DNA from: Larix kaempferi
Lineage: Eukaryota; Streptophyta; Pinopsida; Pinales; Pinaceae
Length of the DNA stretch: 64,000 nt
Assembly (NCBI GenBank): GCA_027924585.1
Contig: BSBM01000826.1
Coordinates: 8,773,501-8,837,500 of the forward strand
Direction: 5' to 3'
Below the pieces are notes generated by a model. The model was not told the origin of the DNA. It did not search any database and saw only the letters and a program-made list of their open reading frames with translations. The first letter of the stretch is position 1; each line of letters starts with the position of its first letter. The translations under genes were made by a program, and so were the position numbers. This document shows positions 1 through 12,546 of the stretch, piece after piece.

Positions 1-320
1 TTCACTCCAAATTCCACAATATACCTGATGAGAGTGTTTTATACCCAAAAATTGAGAACCGTAGTTAGAGAGGTATTCAATCAATGCAACACTACTAGTT
101 ATCTCCGAGTCCACTCCACAATTCTTTATTGTGAGTTGCGGTATTCTCGAGCTTTCACAAGTCTTTTTAGCCACTTGGACAGTGCTATAGGGAATACAAC
201 CCTTAAAAATTTGTACTGATCTAATATTGGGCCTCCATAAAATATGTATTCTCTAAGTTTTGGTGGATCCCACCCTCATAGTTCAGCTTCTTGTATTATA
301 AAGTCCTCAATTTTCTTGTT
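1..320. repeat. Right end of a copia LTR-type repeat (copy A1)
   Basis: This stretch matches, by eye, 13400-13720, 36255-36496 plus 38205-38270, and 60310-60620. It is the right-hand end of the minus-strand copia LTR described at 12547-13740. Here the repeat starts before the window and the last bases (a tattgaaca end seen in the other copies) have been lost. It marks the left side of duplicated block A. No coding role is seen. Confidence 0.6.
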
Positions 321-791
321 TGGCATGTCGATACTAGGGAATCCATACAGTTAGCGACGTCCTATTAGAAACCAAGTCATCAGAATAGAACCATTTGTTG
401 GCACAAAATAAAGACTGGTGTTCTTTTTCAAGGGACAACAAAGGGTGCCGCTGTATTCTAGTGTGCTTGCATTTTCAATCTCCCAAATGAGAAGCTCTCA
501 TCTGAAGAACAACCAAGAATTGTGTAGAATAAAGAGAGTTAAATACAGGCATAAAACAATGATTTCTTGTGTTCATGATACCGCGGCATAGATTTACCAC
601 ACAATTTTTAGCATAGATACAATGAAAATAACAAAAAGCATTACACATCACATGCGGGGCCCAATAATATTTATTCATATTAATCAATAGATATCTGATA
701 CAATACATCTGTATGGATCTAAATCTTCAATCTACTATCTACAGGAAGTCCTATCATGGAGTTACATGTATCAAGAAAACCCATGACCTGA

Positions 792-1209
792 TTACATATC
801 CCATAACCAAAACTTAGAGAAGAGACTGTCTTCGAAAAAAATCGGACTTGTTTCTTCTTTGCTACTTCCTTCTTTCTCTTCTTCTTCGATTATGTTCTTT
901 CTTCTCTTGCTTGTCTCATGTTCTTTAAATAGTTGCGGGAGCAGACCCAAAATAGTTGTGGTTGTTGGTTTTTTATGCAACTTCCACATTGTATCATGTG
1001 TTATATTCCATGATTACTACCCTTTCCAAAAACAAAGGAGCCAACATGTAGTTAAGATCATGCAAGTACTCGCAGAGACCTTGTTGTGTGCTACCTCCTA
1101 CTATATTGGTACTATTTTCAAGTAGGAGTATTGTTTCCCCCCAAGAGTTTGTGAACCTATTACATCCTTGATTTGAGGTAAGGGATGTGATGAATGATAC
1201 CACATGCAC
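792..1209 (-). pseudogene. Unidentified ORF, broken copy of the one at 38781-39200
   Basis: Two minus-strand pieces (994-1209 and 792-989) together match the single 139-codon frame at 38781-39200. Here the frame is interrupted near 990-994. The sequence is acidic and Lys/Glu-rich toward the C-terminus, with a FEDSLFSKF-type ending conserved in both copies. I do not recognise a family. It may be a fragment of a transposon or of a captured gene. The partner copy being open may be chance, because the frame is short. Confidence 0.3.
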
Positions 1210-1312
1210 TTAGTTGGGTATCCTTTTAGTTTATTTAATTGGGAGAGATCCATACCCTAACCTATTTCTACAAAGCATGATTAGAGTTTTGTGGTTAATA
1301 GTGTAGTTGAGT

Positions 1313-3330
1313 CATTTCTCACGATCAATCATTGAAATATGTTATCAATGCTTGAGATACATATTTTTTGTTGGATGAGATGTAGGCCATCTCATACTAA
1401 CAAGGTATAGTACTTTGTACAATCTTGTATGCGTAAATGATATTTAATAATTATTAATTTTTTTTTTTTAATACATCTAGAATCAATGCATTAAGTAATC
1501 TTTTTTTTATAAAATGATTTTTATTAAATGCATGGTCTATCTTTATTGAATCAGCAAGTTGCCAGTGTATATTTGAATTATTGTTCACGGAGGAAATCTA
1601 GTTAGTATATCGTTGATTTCTACAAGTATATAGACAGTATATGGTTAATATAAGGCTAAATTATGGTTATTTCATTTTAACATTATTTGGATCTCTCATT
1701 CAAATTGTATGGCATAAAGGAAAGGGTGTTACTAATATTTTCCACCCCTTCTTAAGCATGAGCTCATAGTCGAACCTGATTCTTCACATATGCTATTAGA
1801 AATATATGAGCTCAACTTAAACATATAGTTGATGAGGTAAAATTGAAGTCACAAATTTAAGTATTGAGGTTCTTCCACTATCGAACATATGATATATCAT
1901 TTCTGCGATTATCTATGTAGAGTAAGTCATTAATCTATTACCCATATGGAAATGCATTAGTGAAGATTAATAAATTTCGAGTGATTTTTGAATACTCACT
2001 TATTAGTCATTGCATCATATTTCTCATTGAAACTAACAAAATGAATCACATAGCATCAATCATCACCTTGGGGGATTTCACCTTGTAACTAAGACTTCAA
2101 TTCATTTTTGAATCAATTCAAGCAAATCCAAATTATAGATCAATGTTTGGAATACTTATTATAGTATGTATCTATTAATATGATTTGTTAAAAAGTTTGC
2201 AGCGGGTTGTTGATATTATAGTGATGTCGTCACATGAGTGAGAAGCAACACTTCATCCACATATAGATGCGGACCCATTAGCAATCCTAGGTTTTGTTTT
2301 GTAGAATCCTATGCCTTCTACTCAAAATAAAATTGCATATACACAACTCACTATAGACTTGATGTAGATGACTTGATCCATCTAGTTAAAGCTTGAAAAT
2401 ATTGCCCATTCATAAATTTTGTACTTTAACAATTTTCACTAGATCTTAAATTCTAATTGTTTTTCAATGCACTTGAAGGTATTTTTATGACTGATTTTGA
2501 TGTTTTATGAGTGGCCTAGCATACATGGTGGATGGATTTCCTAGTCATTAATCTAGTGGTGATAGATGATTTAGATTGCACGTGTGGCTCAATGCCATTT
2601 TAGTATTTTTAACCTCGTAAATTGATAATATACTAAATTTCAATTGTCTATATACAAACTTTCAAATAATTTGTATGAACTTTATCATTACTATTTAGAC
2701 ATTGTAATGAGTAATTTTGTATTTTATTAGTATTGATAAGTGTGGACTATAATAAAAATAATTTAAAATTTAAAAAAACATCAAATATTTTTTAACATTA
2801 TTTTATGGCATATTACATTCTTAAATTGAATTTTCAAGTATGTTTTTACTATAATTTAAGAAATAGTTTTGAATAGTGATTTTCTATTTTCATATTTGTT
2901 TTCAAATTTTTTTATTTATTTATATTAATATTAAATCTATTGATTATAAAATTTGATAATAGGAAATTGGATTTAAATTTTTTTAGTGATTAAATTATAT
3001 TTAATTTAATATGTAGTTATTTAATTTAATTTTGTATTTTTTTTATTTTTCAGTATCTTCATCATTTTATAACAATATGTTTTTTAATATTTATTATTAG
3101 ATATATTTATTATTTAAATAGTTTTGTATACCTAACATTATATATATTTATTATTGAAATGTTTTTTTTCTTAAAAAATAAATTTTATTTATCCAACTGA
3201 AACAAAATTACATTCTGTATATACATATATTCAGAAACATGTATACTTATCATTTGATATATTTATTATTTAAATGTTTTTTCTCATAAAAAAATAAATT
3301 TTATTTATTCAACTAAAAACAAAATTATAG
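1313..3330. repeat. Non-coding AT-rich flank shared by all three AP2/ERF copies
   Basis: No convincing coding frame is present. From about 1313 (ttctca.gatcaatcattg) the sequence is closely matched at 39300-41345 and, more distantly, at 27340-27403 plus 29809-31700, where a solo LTR splits it. From about 2700 onward it is very rich in A and T with long T runs. The shared left limit of the three copies lies near 1313. This is the 3' (downstream) flank of the minus-strand AP2/ERF gene. Confidence 0.6.
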
Positions 3331-3332
3331 AG

Positions 3333-3660
3333 ACATGTATTAGTACAGGAAACCTGTCATAACTGTTTTGCTTCACAAAAAAGTTTAAATACAAACATAA
3401 CAAACATTACAGAGACATGTATTACTGTAGGAAATCTGTAATAACTGTTTTGTTTCACAAAAAAGTTTAAAGACAAACATAACAAACATTACAGTTTTAC
3501 AGTTACACTGTTGCATTTTGTAAAAGCATGTATTGCATTTTGTGAAAGCATGCATACAGTTCACTACAATCTGAAAGCATGCATACAGTTCAGTACAATA
3601 CCCAAAATTGTTGCATTTTCTAAAAGCATGCATACAGTTCAGTACAATATCCAAAACCCA
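3333..3660. repeat. Short tandem repeats downstream of AP2/ERF copy 1
   Basis: Two units of about 81 bp (3333-3414 and 3415-3494) share acatgtatta, an aactgttttg stretch and a cttcacaaaaaag box. They are followed by three copies of gcatgcatacagttca near 3547, 3573 and 3623. The corresponding place in copy 2 (41353-41580) carries three units, one shortened, so the array has changed since duplication. It lies just beyond the AP2/ERF stop codon and could fall in the 3' UTR. Confidence 0.6.
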
Positions 3661-3711
3661 AAATTATCTGAAGCTAAACAAACACAGAGATTTGAAGCGA
3701 ACCCAAAGGAA

Positions 3712-4719
3712 TCAGAAGCCCCACATTGAACCGAATGGATCATCAGAGTCCCACATGAAGGGATCGAACCCAAAGGAATCAGCAGCTTTTTCCAAGTGAT
3801 CCATAGTCTCCATGGCTTTTTCCAAGTGATCCTTCCTGGCTTTTTCCAAATCCCAATTAAAGTCTGGAAATGGTGGTACCTGATCATCCCTCAGAGTCAT
3901 GGACGCCGCGGCCTCATGTCTTTTGCAGCGATCGTCCGGCGGTTGTAATTTTGTTGTAACAGGCAGTCCCTCCAAGGAAAAAAGACCGCTGGCGAGGTCT
4001 TCATGTATGTTGCTGGTGTAATGCTGCATCGATTTTTCAGGAAGCAGCATTGCACCACTGACTTGAAAACCAGACAGAGGCTGCATCGTTGCCGCGACGT
4101 TCAAAGCCTGCTCGCTGTTCATTGCTGATTGAGGGAGTGCAAGCTGGTGCAGGTTTTGATTGTTTGTCTGCATGGATGTTGCAGGAAGTAGCATTGCACC
4201 ACCCGAGATGTGATTGACTTGAACAGCTGCAGATTGGGTGAAACTGGAGAGCAAAAAAGGGTGTTGGGGTTGGGTTAGGGTTTGGGGGTCCGGGCAAGGA
4301 TTTAGGGCAGGCGGGCATGGAAGAAGGGGTCCCACAGTGGTCGAGTCAGAGGAAACAGGAGGGCTGTAAGAAGGTGGGTGGAGATCAGAAGGTGGGTGGA
4401 GATCATTCAGATGAGCTCGGGATCCATTCAGCTGAACTGGGGATCCATTCAATGCAAAGGCCGCTTGCTCATAGGCAAGGGCGGCATCTTGGGCAGTACC
4501 GAATGTGCCAAGCCATTTCCGAGTCCTCTTGATCCCGGGCATCTTGGGCACTGTGATTTCAGCAACCCATTTGCCCGAGACACGCTGGCGGACTCCTTTG
4601 AAATTGAATTTGTTATTATCTGGTCCGCCTTTGCCTTTGCGTTTCCGATTTTCAATCCCGGGTAGGAGCGGTGTCTGCGCTCTCACAATTTCCTCAGCAC
4701 GACTCTCTTCGGCTGCCAT
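3712..4719 (-). CDS. DREB2-like AP2/ERF transcription factor, copy 1
   Basis: Intact single-exon frame of 335 codons. Residues about 26-40 ([13 protein letters not shown]) form the basic stretch that precedes the AP2 domain in DREB2-type (group A-2) proteins and can act as a nuclear localisation signal. The AP2 domain covers about residues 40-107 and shows [30 protein letters not shown] and a C-terminal RAHLNDL. Domain position 14 is the DREB-type Val, but position 19 is Val rather than Glu, and the loop after the second strand is longer than usual (KMPGIKRTR). The middle is Pro/Ser/Gln-rich. The C-terminus is rich in Asp, Phe and Trp ([11 protein letters not shown]...MWGF), as expected of an acidic activation region, and contains a small DHLEKA repeat. 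The expected role is nuclear, binding DRE- or GCC-like elements. The start is the first ATG, about 80 bp below a TATA box. A near-identical intact copy lies at 41760-42761. The DREB2 assignment is family-based inference. Confidence 0.9.
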   Translation of the reverse strand: MAAEESRAEEIVRAQTPLLPGIENRKRKGKGGPDNNKFNFKGVRQRVSGKWVAEITVPKMPGIKRTRKWLGTFGTAQDAALAYEQAAFALNGSPVQLNGSRAHLNDLHPPSDLHPPSYSPPVSSDSTTVGPLLPCPPALNPCPDPQTLTQPQHPFLLSSFTQSAAVQVNHISGGAMLLPATSMQTNNQNLHQLALPQSAMNSEQALNVAATMQPLSGFQVSGAMLLPEKSMQHYTSNIHEDLASGLFSLEGLPVTTKLQPPDDRCKRHEAAASMTLRDDQVPPFPDFNWDLEKARKDHLEKAMETMDHLEKAADSFGFDPFMWDSDDPFGSMWGF

Positions 4720-4796
4720 ATTGAAGTATTTTCCCTTATGCCTCTCAATTGTATAGTAAGATAAAATCGTTAGTAAAGAACCACTAGTCGGGCTGC

Positions 4797-4804
4797 ATTT
4801 TATA
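4797..4804 (-). promoter_or_regulatory. TATA box of AP2/ERF copy 1
   Basis: Minus strand reads TATAAAAT about 80 bp upstream of the ATG at 4719, a normal plant spacing if transcription begins about 30 bp further down. The same box is conserved at 42839-42846 in copy 2, so both genes keep a core promoter. Confidence 0.65.
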
Positions 4805-4806
4805 GA

Positions 4807-5046
4807 TTAGCCAGCCTGCTTTCTCATATCGCCATCGTATGAATGAAAGGGTTGACGATGTCAATTGTGATAACCCGTAGTGGGCGCGGTTCATTACTCA
4901 TAATTAATGTAATTTAGGGTTGTTTATCATTAATGTAATTAGATTCCTTGGCACAGTTAACCGGATAATTACAAGCCCGTTGAACTTAATGCGATGAGTT
5001 AGCCAGCCTGATTTCTCATATCCCCTCGTATGAACAGAAGGGTTTG
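4807..5046. promoter_or_regulatory. Direct repeat in the AP2/ERF promoter region
   Basis: A stretch of about 48 bp beginning ttagccagcctg, then tttctcatat, cgtatgaa and aaggg, occurs at 4807-4855 and again, with a few changes, at 4999-5046 (spacing 192 bp). Copy 2 has the same pair (from about 42849 and about 43053). The first copy abuts the TATA box. It may be an upstream promoter duplication. No known cis-element was assigned with confidence. Confidence 0.5.
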
Positions 5047-5575
5047 AAGCCATAGTGGAATTAATGCTATCCATCCCGTTTTGCACGGGTGATTGGAAAT
5101 CAAAATCTATTTGGTTTTTCAGTTAATTCCCTACACAGCTGTGGTTACAACCCTGGTTCTACTTTTTTCCACAAACATTTTTTAAAGATGATATTTTTCT
5201 TTCCATACACATTGAAATGCATTCTTTTGACTTTGAAGGGATCATGTTGATGAAATTTGAATTTATGGAAAAATGGAAAAATATATTGAATTGAATTCTA
5301 ATTTACACTTTATTCTAATTTTATATTATTTAATATTGGATCTATGAATTTATAAAGATCTTTATATCAACATGATAGAGACACACTTAAAATGGATCTA
5401 TGAGAGCATCAAAACCAAAACAATAATGTTGCTGAAAAACCAAAATTACCAAATTGAAATCATGTTATCTAATTTTTTCTTAAATGTTTATATGATCAAA
5501 TTGGTGAATTGTAATAAAGTAATAATCATGTTAGTGATAATACATATGATTTAAAATTAGATGGATGTTAGATCA

Positions 5576-5736
5576 AGATCCAAATCCAAGGCTCTATCAA
5601 GAGCTCAGAGGGATCAAATCTCCCGAGGTGCAAACCTCTCCTCGAAAATCTCCTTGAGTGCAATACCTGAGAAGTGGTTTGCACCTTGGGAGATTTGATC
5701 CCTCTTCGCGCTTGGTAGAGCCTAGGATTTGGATCT
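5576..5736. repeat. Long hairpin (inverted repeat) between AP2/ERF and Helitron, copy 1
   Basis: Left arm 5576-5643 and right arm 5669-5736 are nearly perfect inverted copies of about 68 bp around a 25-bp loop. Shared blocks include gatccaaatcc, ggctctatcaag, agggatcaaatctccc and ggtgcaaacc. It looks like a foldback/MITE-type element and transcription would give a long RNA stem. No clear target-site duplication is visible. The same structure is at 43632-43794 in copy 2. Confidence 0.75.
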
Positions 5737-5924
5737 AGGCTCGTTCTAGTCGTGAGCGGAGACACAAAACTGGAGTTTGATCATCATTGTGAGGAACAGG
5801 TTAAGTTGAAAACACTGATAGAATTATGAGGATTATCATAATGTAAGTAATAGGTATGAGTAAATTGTTAAACAAGAAAATAGAGACAATAATTTTGTAA
5901 GGAATAAATAAATGAAAATTTGGT

Positions 5925-8900
5925 TCACATCGTGATCATTCTCAATCTATCTTCTTCATCTTTTCTTATCTTCACACCTAGTAGTTTTGACATTTTCTCA
6001 TATCCATCATATGAGAATGAAGGTTGAAATTGCAGACGTGCCAAATCCTTAACTCGATATATTGCTATAAATGTCATACCATGTCTCTTGTGCTTTCCAA
6101 TATTAATAGTAGCTTTCTCCAATGTCAATCCTTGTTACTTATGGATTGTTAAACCCCAAGCAAGTTTCAATGGAAGTTATTTTTTATTACCTCTTTCGAT
6201 AGATGCAATATGAACAACTTGAGGAAACGATTCATCCCATGGTACCCCCACATAAATTATCAAATTTTATTAAAACATGTGTGGGTGGTTCTCTAGGCGA
6301 ACTTCCAGGGATATATATAATTTGTTGTATAACTCCAAGAGCACCATTGACGAGTCGTGCATGAGTCCAGAGGTTTGATGTGGGCATTACCCTTGCTCAT
6401 ATGGCTATAAGTAATCCAAGTTCCAACCCTTCTTCATCTCCTTCCATAGAATAGTTGCTTCTTACAGATGTAGTAATATTGGTCACAATGGGACAGTTTA
6501 CGCTTCTTATTAAATGCTTGTTATGACAGTTTACATCATCATTTGTCGCAAACAAATGTATCGCCTTATCGAAGGAATTTTTTCATTGTAGCATGTACGA
6601 AAGTATCTGTAAGAGTCATCGGTAATTTCCAATCCTCTATTTTTGGAATTGCATCTCTAATATTCATCTACAAATTATGAAAATATATTTGTTCATTGCT
6701 TTGTCCATTCCGTTGAAACACAGTATTGAGGGTCACAACTGTTGTGAATGTGTTCCACAATTCTTTTGCAATACCTTCCGATGCATATACATGCTTATCC
6801 ATGACAGGTGGCACTTGCCCCAAATCACCGACCAATATAATTGATCTTCCAAGAAAAGGTATATTAGCATTTTCTAGGAAGGATTGGCGAAGTCTTGAAT
6901 CTGTTGTGATTAATAGACTTTTTCCAATAAAACTCATTTCATCGATCAAAATATATTTAACATTCATCAACTCTTCTTGTAAGTGAATTAAACTCGATTC
7001 TCGTAAATGATCAATTTCTTTGATCGGTATGTGAAGTGCAGAATGAACTGTTCTTTGAAAGTTTCCACCCCTATTGGAGTTAGAAGAAGTAATGGAATTT
7101 TCCCTCGATGTGAGAGATTTTCGAGTGTATTTTTAATGGATCCAATCAAATATGACTTTCTGGTACCTGTAGTTCCTTGGATTATCATGCGTAGTGGATC
7201 AACACCCATTCTATAATGCTCAAGGATAACATCGTATGCTATTCTTTGTTTATCCCCCAAACTATCAATTGAATAATACTTTGCATGTTGATTAGTATAA
7301 ATGTTTTTCAATTTTCGCATATGAGAGATGAAATGAATTGCACGACTAGAGGTCTCTTCATCTACAAAAGCAGTCTTCCAATCATTCATACATTTAAGAT
7401 CCCTATGTCCAAGCATCTCAAAGTCATTATAATTTATAAAATGATTTTTATACAATCCACATATGATCTCCCATTCATGCTGCCTGTAATCTCTTTGTGG
7501 AATTGGATGTTCTTCTTCTTCGTCGGCCTCAATCGACTATCCGTAGGCATAGGTTTGTGATCAACATGCCAAGGTATATATTGCAAATTTTGCCAATTAT
7601 GTACTATTTCATGAGATGTCTGCCCTATATCTTTTCGAAAGTCATGAAAGGTATTGCACAAAACCAACTTAGACCAATGGAATTTAACGAACTTCTCATC
7701 TTTGCGATCAGGAATAGCGTTAAATTTAGGAAACACACGTACAACAGATGCATTCCTTCGTGGTGACCATTTTTCTCCCCATCTACGTTTGTCAGATGAC
7801 CAATTTTTTGCTACATCTATTAATGTAAGTTGCTCCATATTATTAGGTTGCTTAGTATATGCATCAATTAGAGAATTATCATTGTCGACATTATATGTAT
7901 CAACTTGTACTTGTTTGAAAACCTTCATACTAACATTCAGAACCACAAAACGACGGCTACATTCTGAAAGAGGAAACTCTAGAAGCAAATGGCATGTGTT
8001 CCTATCAACACTGGATTCACACAACAAACTTTTATATGTAAGTGATGCAGGTTTGATTGGATTCTTGATAGAAGACACCCGCATCAACATATTGTGGAAA
8101 GTTTCGAATCGTTTTTCTGATTTAGCAGCATATTTTTCTATGTAATTAATAACCACGCACTTGGTAAGTACAGGATTCCAATCTATATTATCCCTCCACA
8201 TCATTAGTGTTTCATGATTGTGTGTATTCACTCGCTCATCATTTCGTCTGGGTTCATACTTTTTTTCTCCTTGTTCATCAATGTAAAGTTTTGACTCGTC
8301 ATACAAATCCCATGGTGCGTGGTACCAACATACCATTTTTCCTCCCTTCTTTCGAAGACAACTTCTCTCATGGGAGCATTTTTTAACCAAAGAAACCCAT
8401 GGACATGAGGAGATCCACGATGTTTCCATTCGTAGTGACTCCAATAATCTGTAGCTTGATGAAAATGTTTGAAAACCTCTTCCCGAAACAATGTATGTCT
8501 CAAGTGCATATGTGCCACGATGTGAGGATTATCAATTACATTTTGGCGTTGCCATTTTGTCGTTTCACGTGGATCTGTAGGACTTGTGCTTGACATTAAT
8601 TTATGCAAATCAGGCCATTGCATATCCGCTGCACTTAGTGCGAAGAATATTGTCGGACAACCTATCTGTTGAATCAAGTGAGATAAATCTTGACGACACT
8701 TTCTCCAATATCACGTGTACCTCTTAATACCATTCCAAATCTCATTAATATTTCTCCCAATCTTGAATATGGAATATTTTGTAAATGTTGTCATAACTCC
8801 TCCATTGTTGTTGGTAGTTCACCAATATGTTTTTTGACAAAAAATGTTGAGGAAGCTTGAGCACGATGTCTCATTATGATATTTAGTAAAAAATATATGA

Positions 8901-9751
8901 AGAGAGTGTGCCTTCGAAATCTGTTGTCATGATATCTGAGAAGATGTTTTGCGTACTCATGTAGATGGAAATTTCGCAATCGCGGTTGTAACCAATCAAC
9001 CTCTCCTTTAGAGAACAATCCTGGAAATGCCATATCAAATAATCCAACAGTGTTATACTCGTTAATCGGAGATGAGCCAATGTTATGCGAGTTAAGCACA
9101 TCATTAGATTCATCATGTTCATTATTTTCATCGAGATTAGGATTATTTTACCATACTCTAATAATTTATATCTCTCATGGTGCACTTGGAAGCCTTGATG
9201 CAAAATAAGTTGTTTGTAAACCATCTAACATGTCATCAACTTCTTGTATTCCTTCCAACATTGCAAATTCTATGTCATCGTCAATATCAGGAAGAGTAAC
9301 AGAACTAAGCATATGTGAGATATCTGTTGCATTTTCAGGTAACTCTTCTACTGCGTCATAATCAATTCAAACATCTCGACAATATGGATCATTTTGAATC
9401 TTATATAATAATGCATCCATAACTCTTTGTTTTATAACAGTGAAATCATAACTGGATCCGTGTCATCCTTTTTTTCGCACAACGACCATTAAGTCCAAGT
9501 TGTTAATATGTCGTGGAAATGTCTTAGCAACATCTCTAATCTCTTGCTGAAAACTAATGGTGTGTCCTCAATATTTGTATTGTCCACCTATTGAATGCAT
9601 CACCTACAAAATTGGACTTGCACGTGTTATCAAGATCTCTTCAACTTGTGTGAGATCTTGAAGGACATGCAGTTGACTTCCTGGATCCATATGGTTCTTA
9701 GCCGAGAATCTGTGATTATATCTCTCTCTTAGACATCGCACACACATTGGA
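5925..9751 (-). pseudogene. Dead Helitron RepHel (HUH Rep plus PIF1-like helicase), copy 1
   Basis: Order on the minus strand is as in plant Helitrons: N-terminal region of DUF6570 type (about 9700-9210), Helitron-like N domain (9100-8790), HUH nuclease (ORF 8228-8677, motif GSPHVHGFLW), a two-Tyr region (about 8130, NYIEKYAAKS), then the helicase (7455-5925) with Walker A near 7160 and the conserved C-terminal part (TLEKATINIG, FQPSFSYD). The helicase is dead: the Gly before Lys of Walker A is Arg (codon 7159-7161), and a TAA at 6135-6137 replaces the residue after IHK in the SQG motif. There are further frame breaks, and about 240 bp present in copy 2 (46384-46630) is missing near 8370. The N-terminus is lost beyond 9751. 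It once encoded the enzyme for rolling-circle transposition. Confidence 0.85.
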
Positions 9752-10138
9752 CTCCATGCAAGTACTCCATTGGTGTTCCACCTTTACCATTAGCATACTT
9801 CTTCCTACAATCACAAAACTTTCACTCCTTTAACTAGAGTTTGAGATTAGCATAGCAAAGCTTTTAAGGTTACTATATATCTAACATACTCTAACTCTAA
9901 TACTCTTTACTATATCCGATGAAAGTCATCAGATATCTGACGTCTATTGTCGGGCGTCAAATATTCGACAATCTAGTTATAAAGTAAAAAAAAATGATCA
10001 AAATTCGTAATTTTAAAGGTGGAATCTGACGACACAGTAAATTTCGTCATATTTTCTCGTCGGATTTTGGGTTCAAATTTTGTTGTGCGGAATAGTCATA
10101 TGGTGATTTATTGGTTGTTAGGAACAACATGATCTCTT
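9752..10138. other. Unassigned sequence between Helitron and gypsy remnants
   Basis: No coding frame of note. Short related motifs such as gtcatcagatatctgacg, tgtcgggcgtcaaatattcgac and cgtcggatttt at 9925-10070 hint at a degraded inverted-repeat transposon. This stretch has no counterpart after 47987, so 9751 is a breakpoint between the two A copies. Confidence 0.35.
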
Positions 10139-11590
10139 CTAGGTGGTAGTAATAACTTCCACACTAAACAAACTTTCATAAAATAGATGACCCTTAATCG
10201 GTCCTTTGGCTTCCTCTATTTCTATTCTCGATAAGTGTTTAGGTCCATGATTGTATTTCCTCAAATTGAATATTACCTCAAAAGATGATTCTTGATATAA
10301 GAGTAACAATCTACAAATACATCCTTCTAGCACAGGTTTGTTTACCAGGTACCTGAGAGCATAATGGTCTATAAAAAACTTGAAGTGTCCTCCTAGTAAG
10401 TAATGGTGGAACTTCTGCAAGGCATAAATCGTCACCAATCCTTCCCTTTTTGTAGTTGTGTAGTTGCATTCATCTTGGAATAGTTTCTTGCTAGAAAATT
10501 ATACAGGGTGATCAATGTCACCTTCCCTTGGTTGAGCTGACAAAACACCAATGACAATGTCGGATACATCAACATTTACATAAAGTCATTTTACCTAATC
10601 AAGAAACGTAAGGATGGGGACATTGAACATTTTTCTTTGATTAATGAAAAATATTTTTTGGAATATGAGGTCCACTGTAATTCGTCTTCTTTATTCAATA
10701 TTTTTTCCAAAGGAGCTATGGTAGAAGCATAGTTGTGGATAAACCATTTGTAGTAGCTTATATCTCCCAAATTGGATCACAACTTCTTCACAAATGTAGT
10801 AGCTGAAAGATTCACAATAACAATGATCTTTGCAGGATCTACTACAATTTCGTTGTGACAAACATTATGCCCTAATAAGTTTCCAAAGGGGAAATATGCA
10901 TTTATGAAATTTTAAGGATATTTACATATAGTTACAATCATATAACATAAATTAAAGTACTGCTACATGATCTTCAAGTAGGCTATAAATTATCCAGTGT
11001 TCCAAGTATACCTCCAAAAATTTATGAAGAAACTCCTTGAAAGTTGCTATAACAATCCTTGAAAAGATTATAGGTGTAGTATTTAATCCAAAGGAGTGGC
11101 ATTGTAAGTGAATGAGATTCATTCTATCATAAAGGTTTTCTTTTCCTTATCCTCTTCCGCAATCCAAACCTAGTGTTATCCTTCTAATCCGGCTATAAAT
11201 GAGTATGCTTCATTTCTATAAAATTGATCTAAAACTTCGTCACTAAGGGTGTTGGAAATGGGTCGTGGACACAATGAAAAATTCAAGATTTGATAATCAA
11301 AGTCAAATCTAATATATTTAGTATCCTTGTTGCTTTGAATTACTACGGGGATGATCCATTCTGATTCATCCACTGGGAGAATTGGACCAACACTCAACAT
11401 CAAGTCAATCTCCTTCTTTACTTTCTATTTCATTCAAGTGTTCAACCTATACAGTCAATTATTCACCAGTTTGGCATTAGTTTTTATCAAAATATTCATC
11501 TCATCTACATGCCCCTAGATTCCTTTGAGCTATATAATTTTCTATCGAAACAAGTCTTCATATTCCTTAAGGATGGAGGTGATCCTAGAT
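10139..11590 (-). pseudogene. Ty3/gypsy pol remnant (RT and RNase H)
   Basis: Minus-strand reading gives a gypsy reverse transcriptase fragment at 11403-11176 (PVDESEWIIPVV, DYQILN, SDEVLDQF, EAYSF) preceded by degenerate RT-upstream sequence to about 11590. Further on, at 10438-10139, comes the RT/RNase H connection (ALQKFHHYLLGGHFKFFID, ALRYLVNKP). The region between has no long frame. It is an old non-functional copy. From about 11203 rightward it is duplicated at 58154 onward, where the RNase H part is missing. Confidence 0.8.
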
Positions 11591-12169
11591 ATTGTCTACT
11601 TACTCCAATAGTTTCCTATAACCACCATTTTCAGTTTGACTTATGTGCCAATGGTTTCTTTATGTAGCTTCAAAGGTTTTGTATACAAAAATCCATTTTA
11701 TTCAATATTTTCATGTTGTACTTGTTGTGATCCCTTTCATTCCTTGAATGTTAGGTGTCGCAAGTGCTCTAAGTCACTAGGGTATGGGTTCTATTTTTGG
11801 ATATTTGCACAATGGAGATATGATTCCATTTTTGGAATTGAGATGAACATACTTTGAAATTCTTGACGGAAAAAAAAACTATATGAACTTTCAACATTCC
11901 ACAAATTTTCGGTGAATAGGGTTTCCTAGATTGTTGTTAGCGCCCCTCTCACTAAATCACTACTTACGAAAAAGGAAAAATATTGGTATAATTTTTTGCT
12001 TAGATTCTTCCAACATATTTTTTTTCATCGTGTCTCTTCATGTAGGTACCAAGATTTGGGAATGGGTCCTCACTCATGGAAGAACTCATGAAAACAAACT
12101 TTGGTTGTAATCTAGCAATCTGCTACTTGGTAACTAAAATTCATAGGCCCTCACATTACCTGTACCTCC
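11591..12169. other. Decayed sequence shared by the two B blocks
   Basis: No convincing frame. It is matched at about 58540-59110. It probably contains the decayed upstream part of the gypsy pol, but no motif is clear enough to call. Confidence 0.4.
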
Positions 12170-12534
12170 TCTCCAACTTCCTCTAAGTGGGTCATCCTAT
12201 ACCTCTATTCCTCTTCTTGTTAACTAAAAACTGGAAATTTCCTCTCTCCACTTCATTTGTTGTAACTCACTCACTTTCCTCATTCCTTTCTCCATTGCAA
12301 AACTCCCCTTCTAGTTGCACACTTTTCTTCTTTTATTTTCTCATCTGTAACTTCCACCATTTTTCACAAATTGCATCTCTTCTTGATTCATTCTCAACCC
12401 TAGCATCACTAAGAAATACCACCCCCCATTGTAGGGAGCTTCTACCTTCTACAATGTAGTAACATCACCTTGGAAATTACCGTAGAGGGGCGAGGGTTTC
12501 ACTCCTCCATTCTAATCCATTTGAGAATTATATG
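12170..12534 (-). other. Copia 5' leader remnant beside the primer-binding site
   Basis: Pyrimidine-rich sequence just inside the primer-binding site of a minus-strand copia element. It matches 59120-59487 and also 35770-36120, where it lies directly upstream of a recognisable minus-strand gag (35517 downward). It is therefore read as the untranslated leader of that copia family. No pol sequence of this family remains next to this copy. Confidence 0.5.
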
Positions 12535-12546
12535 GATCTGATACCA
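12535..12546 (-). other. Primer-binding site of a minus-strand copia element (B1)
   Basis: The minus strand reads TGGTATCAGATC immediately after the LTR edge. It resembles the tRNA-Met-type primer site TGGTATCAGAGC that is standard in plant copia elements. The same feature is at 59488-59499. Confidence 0.65.
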
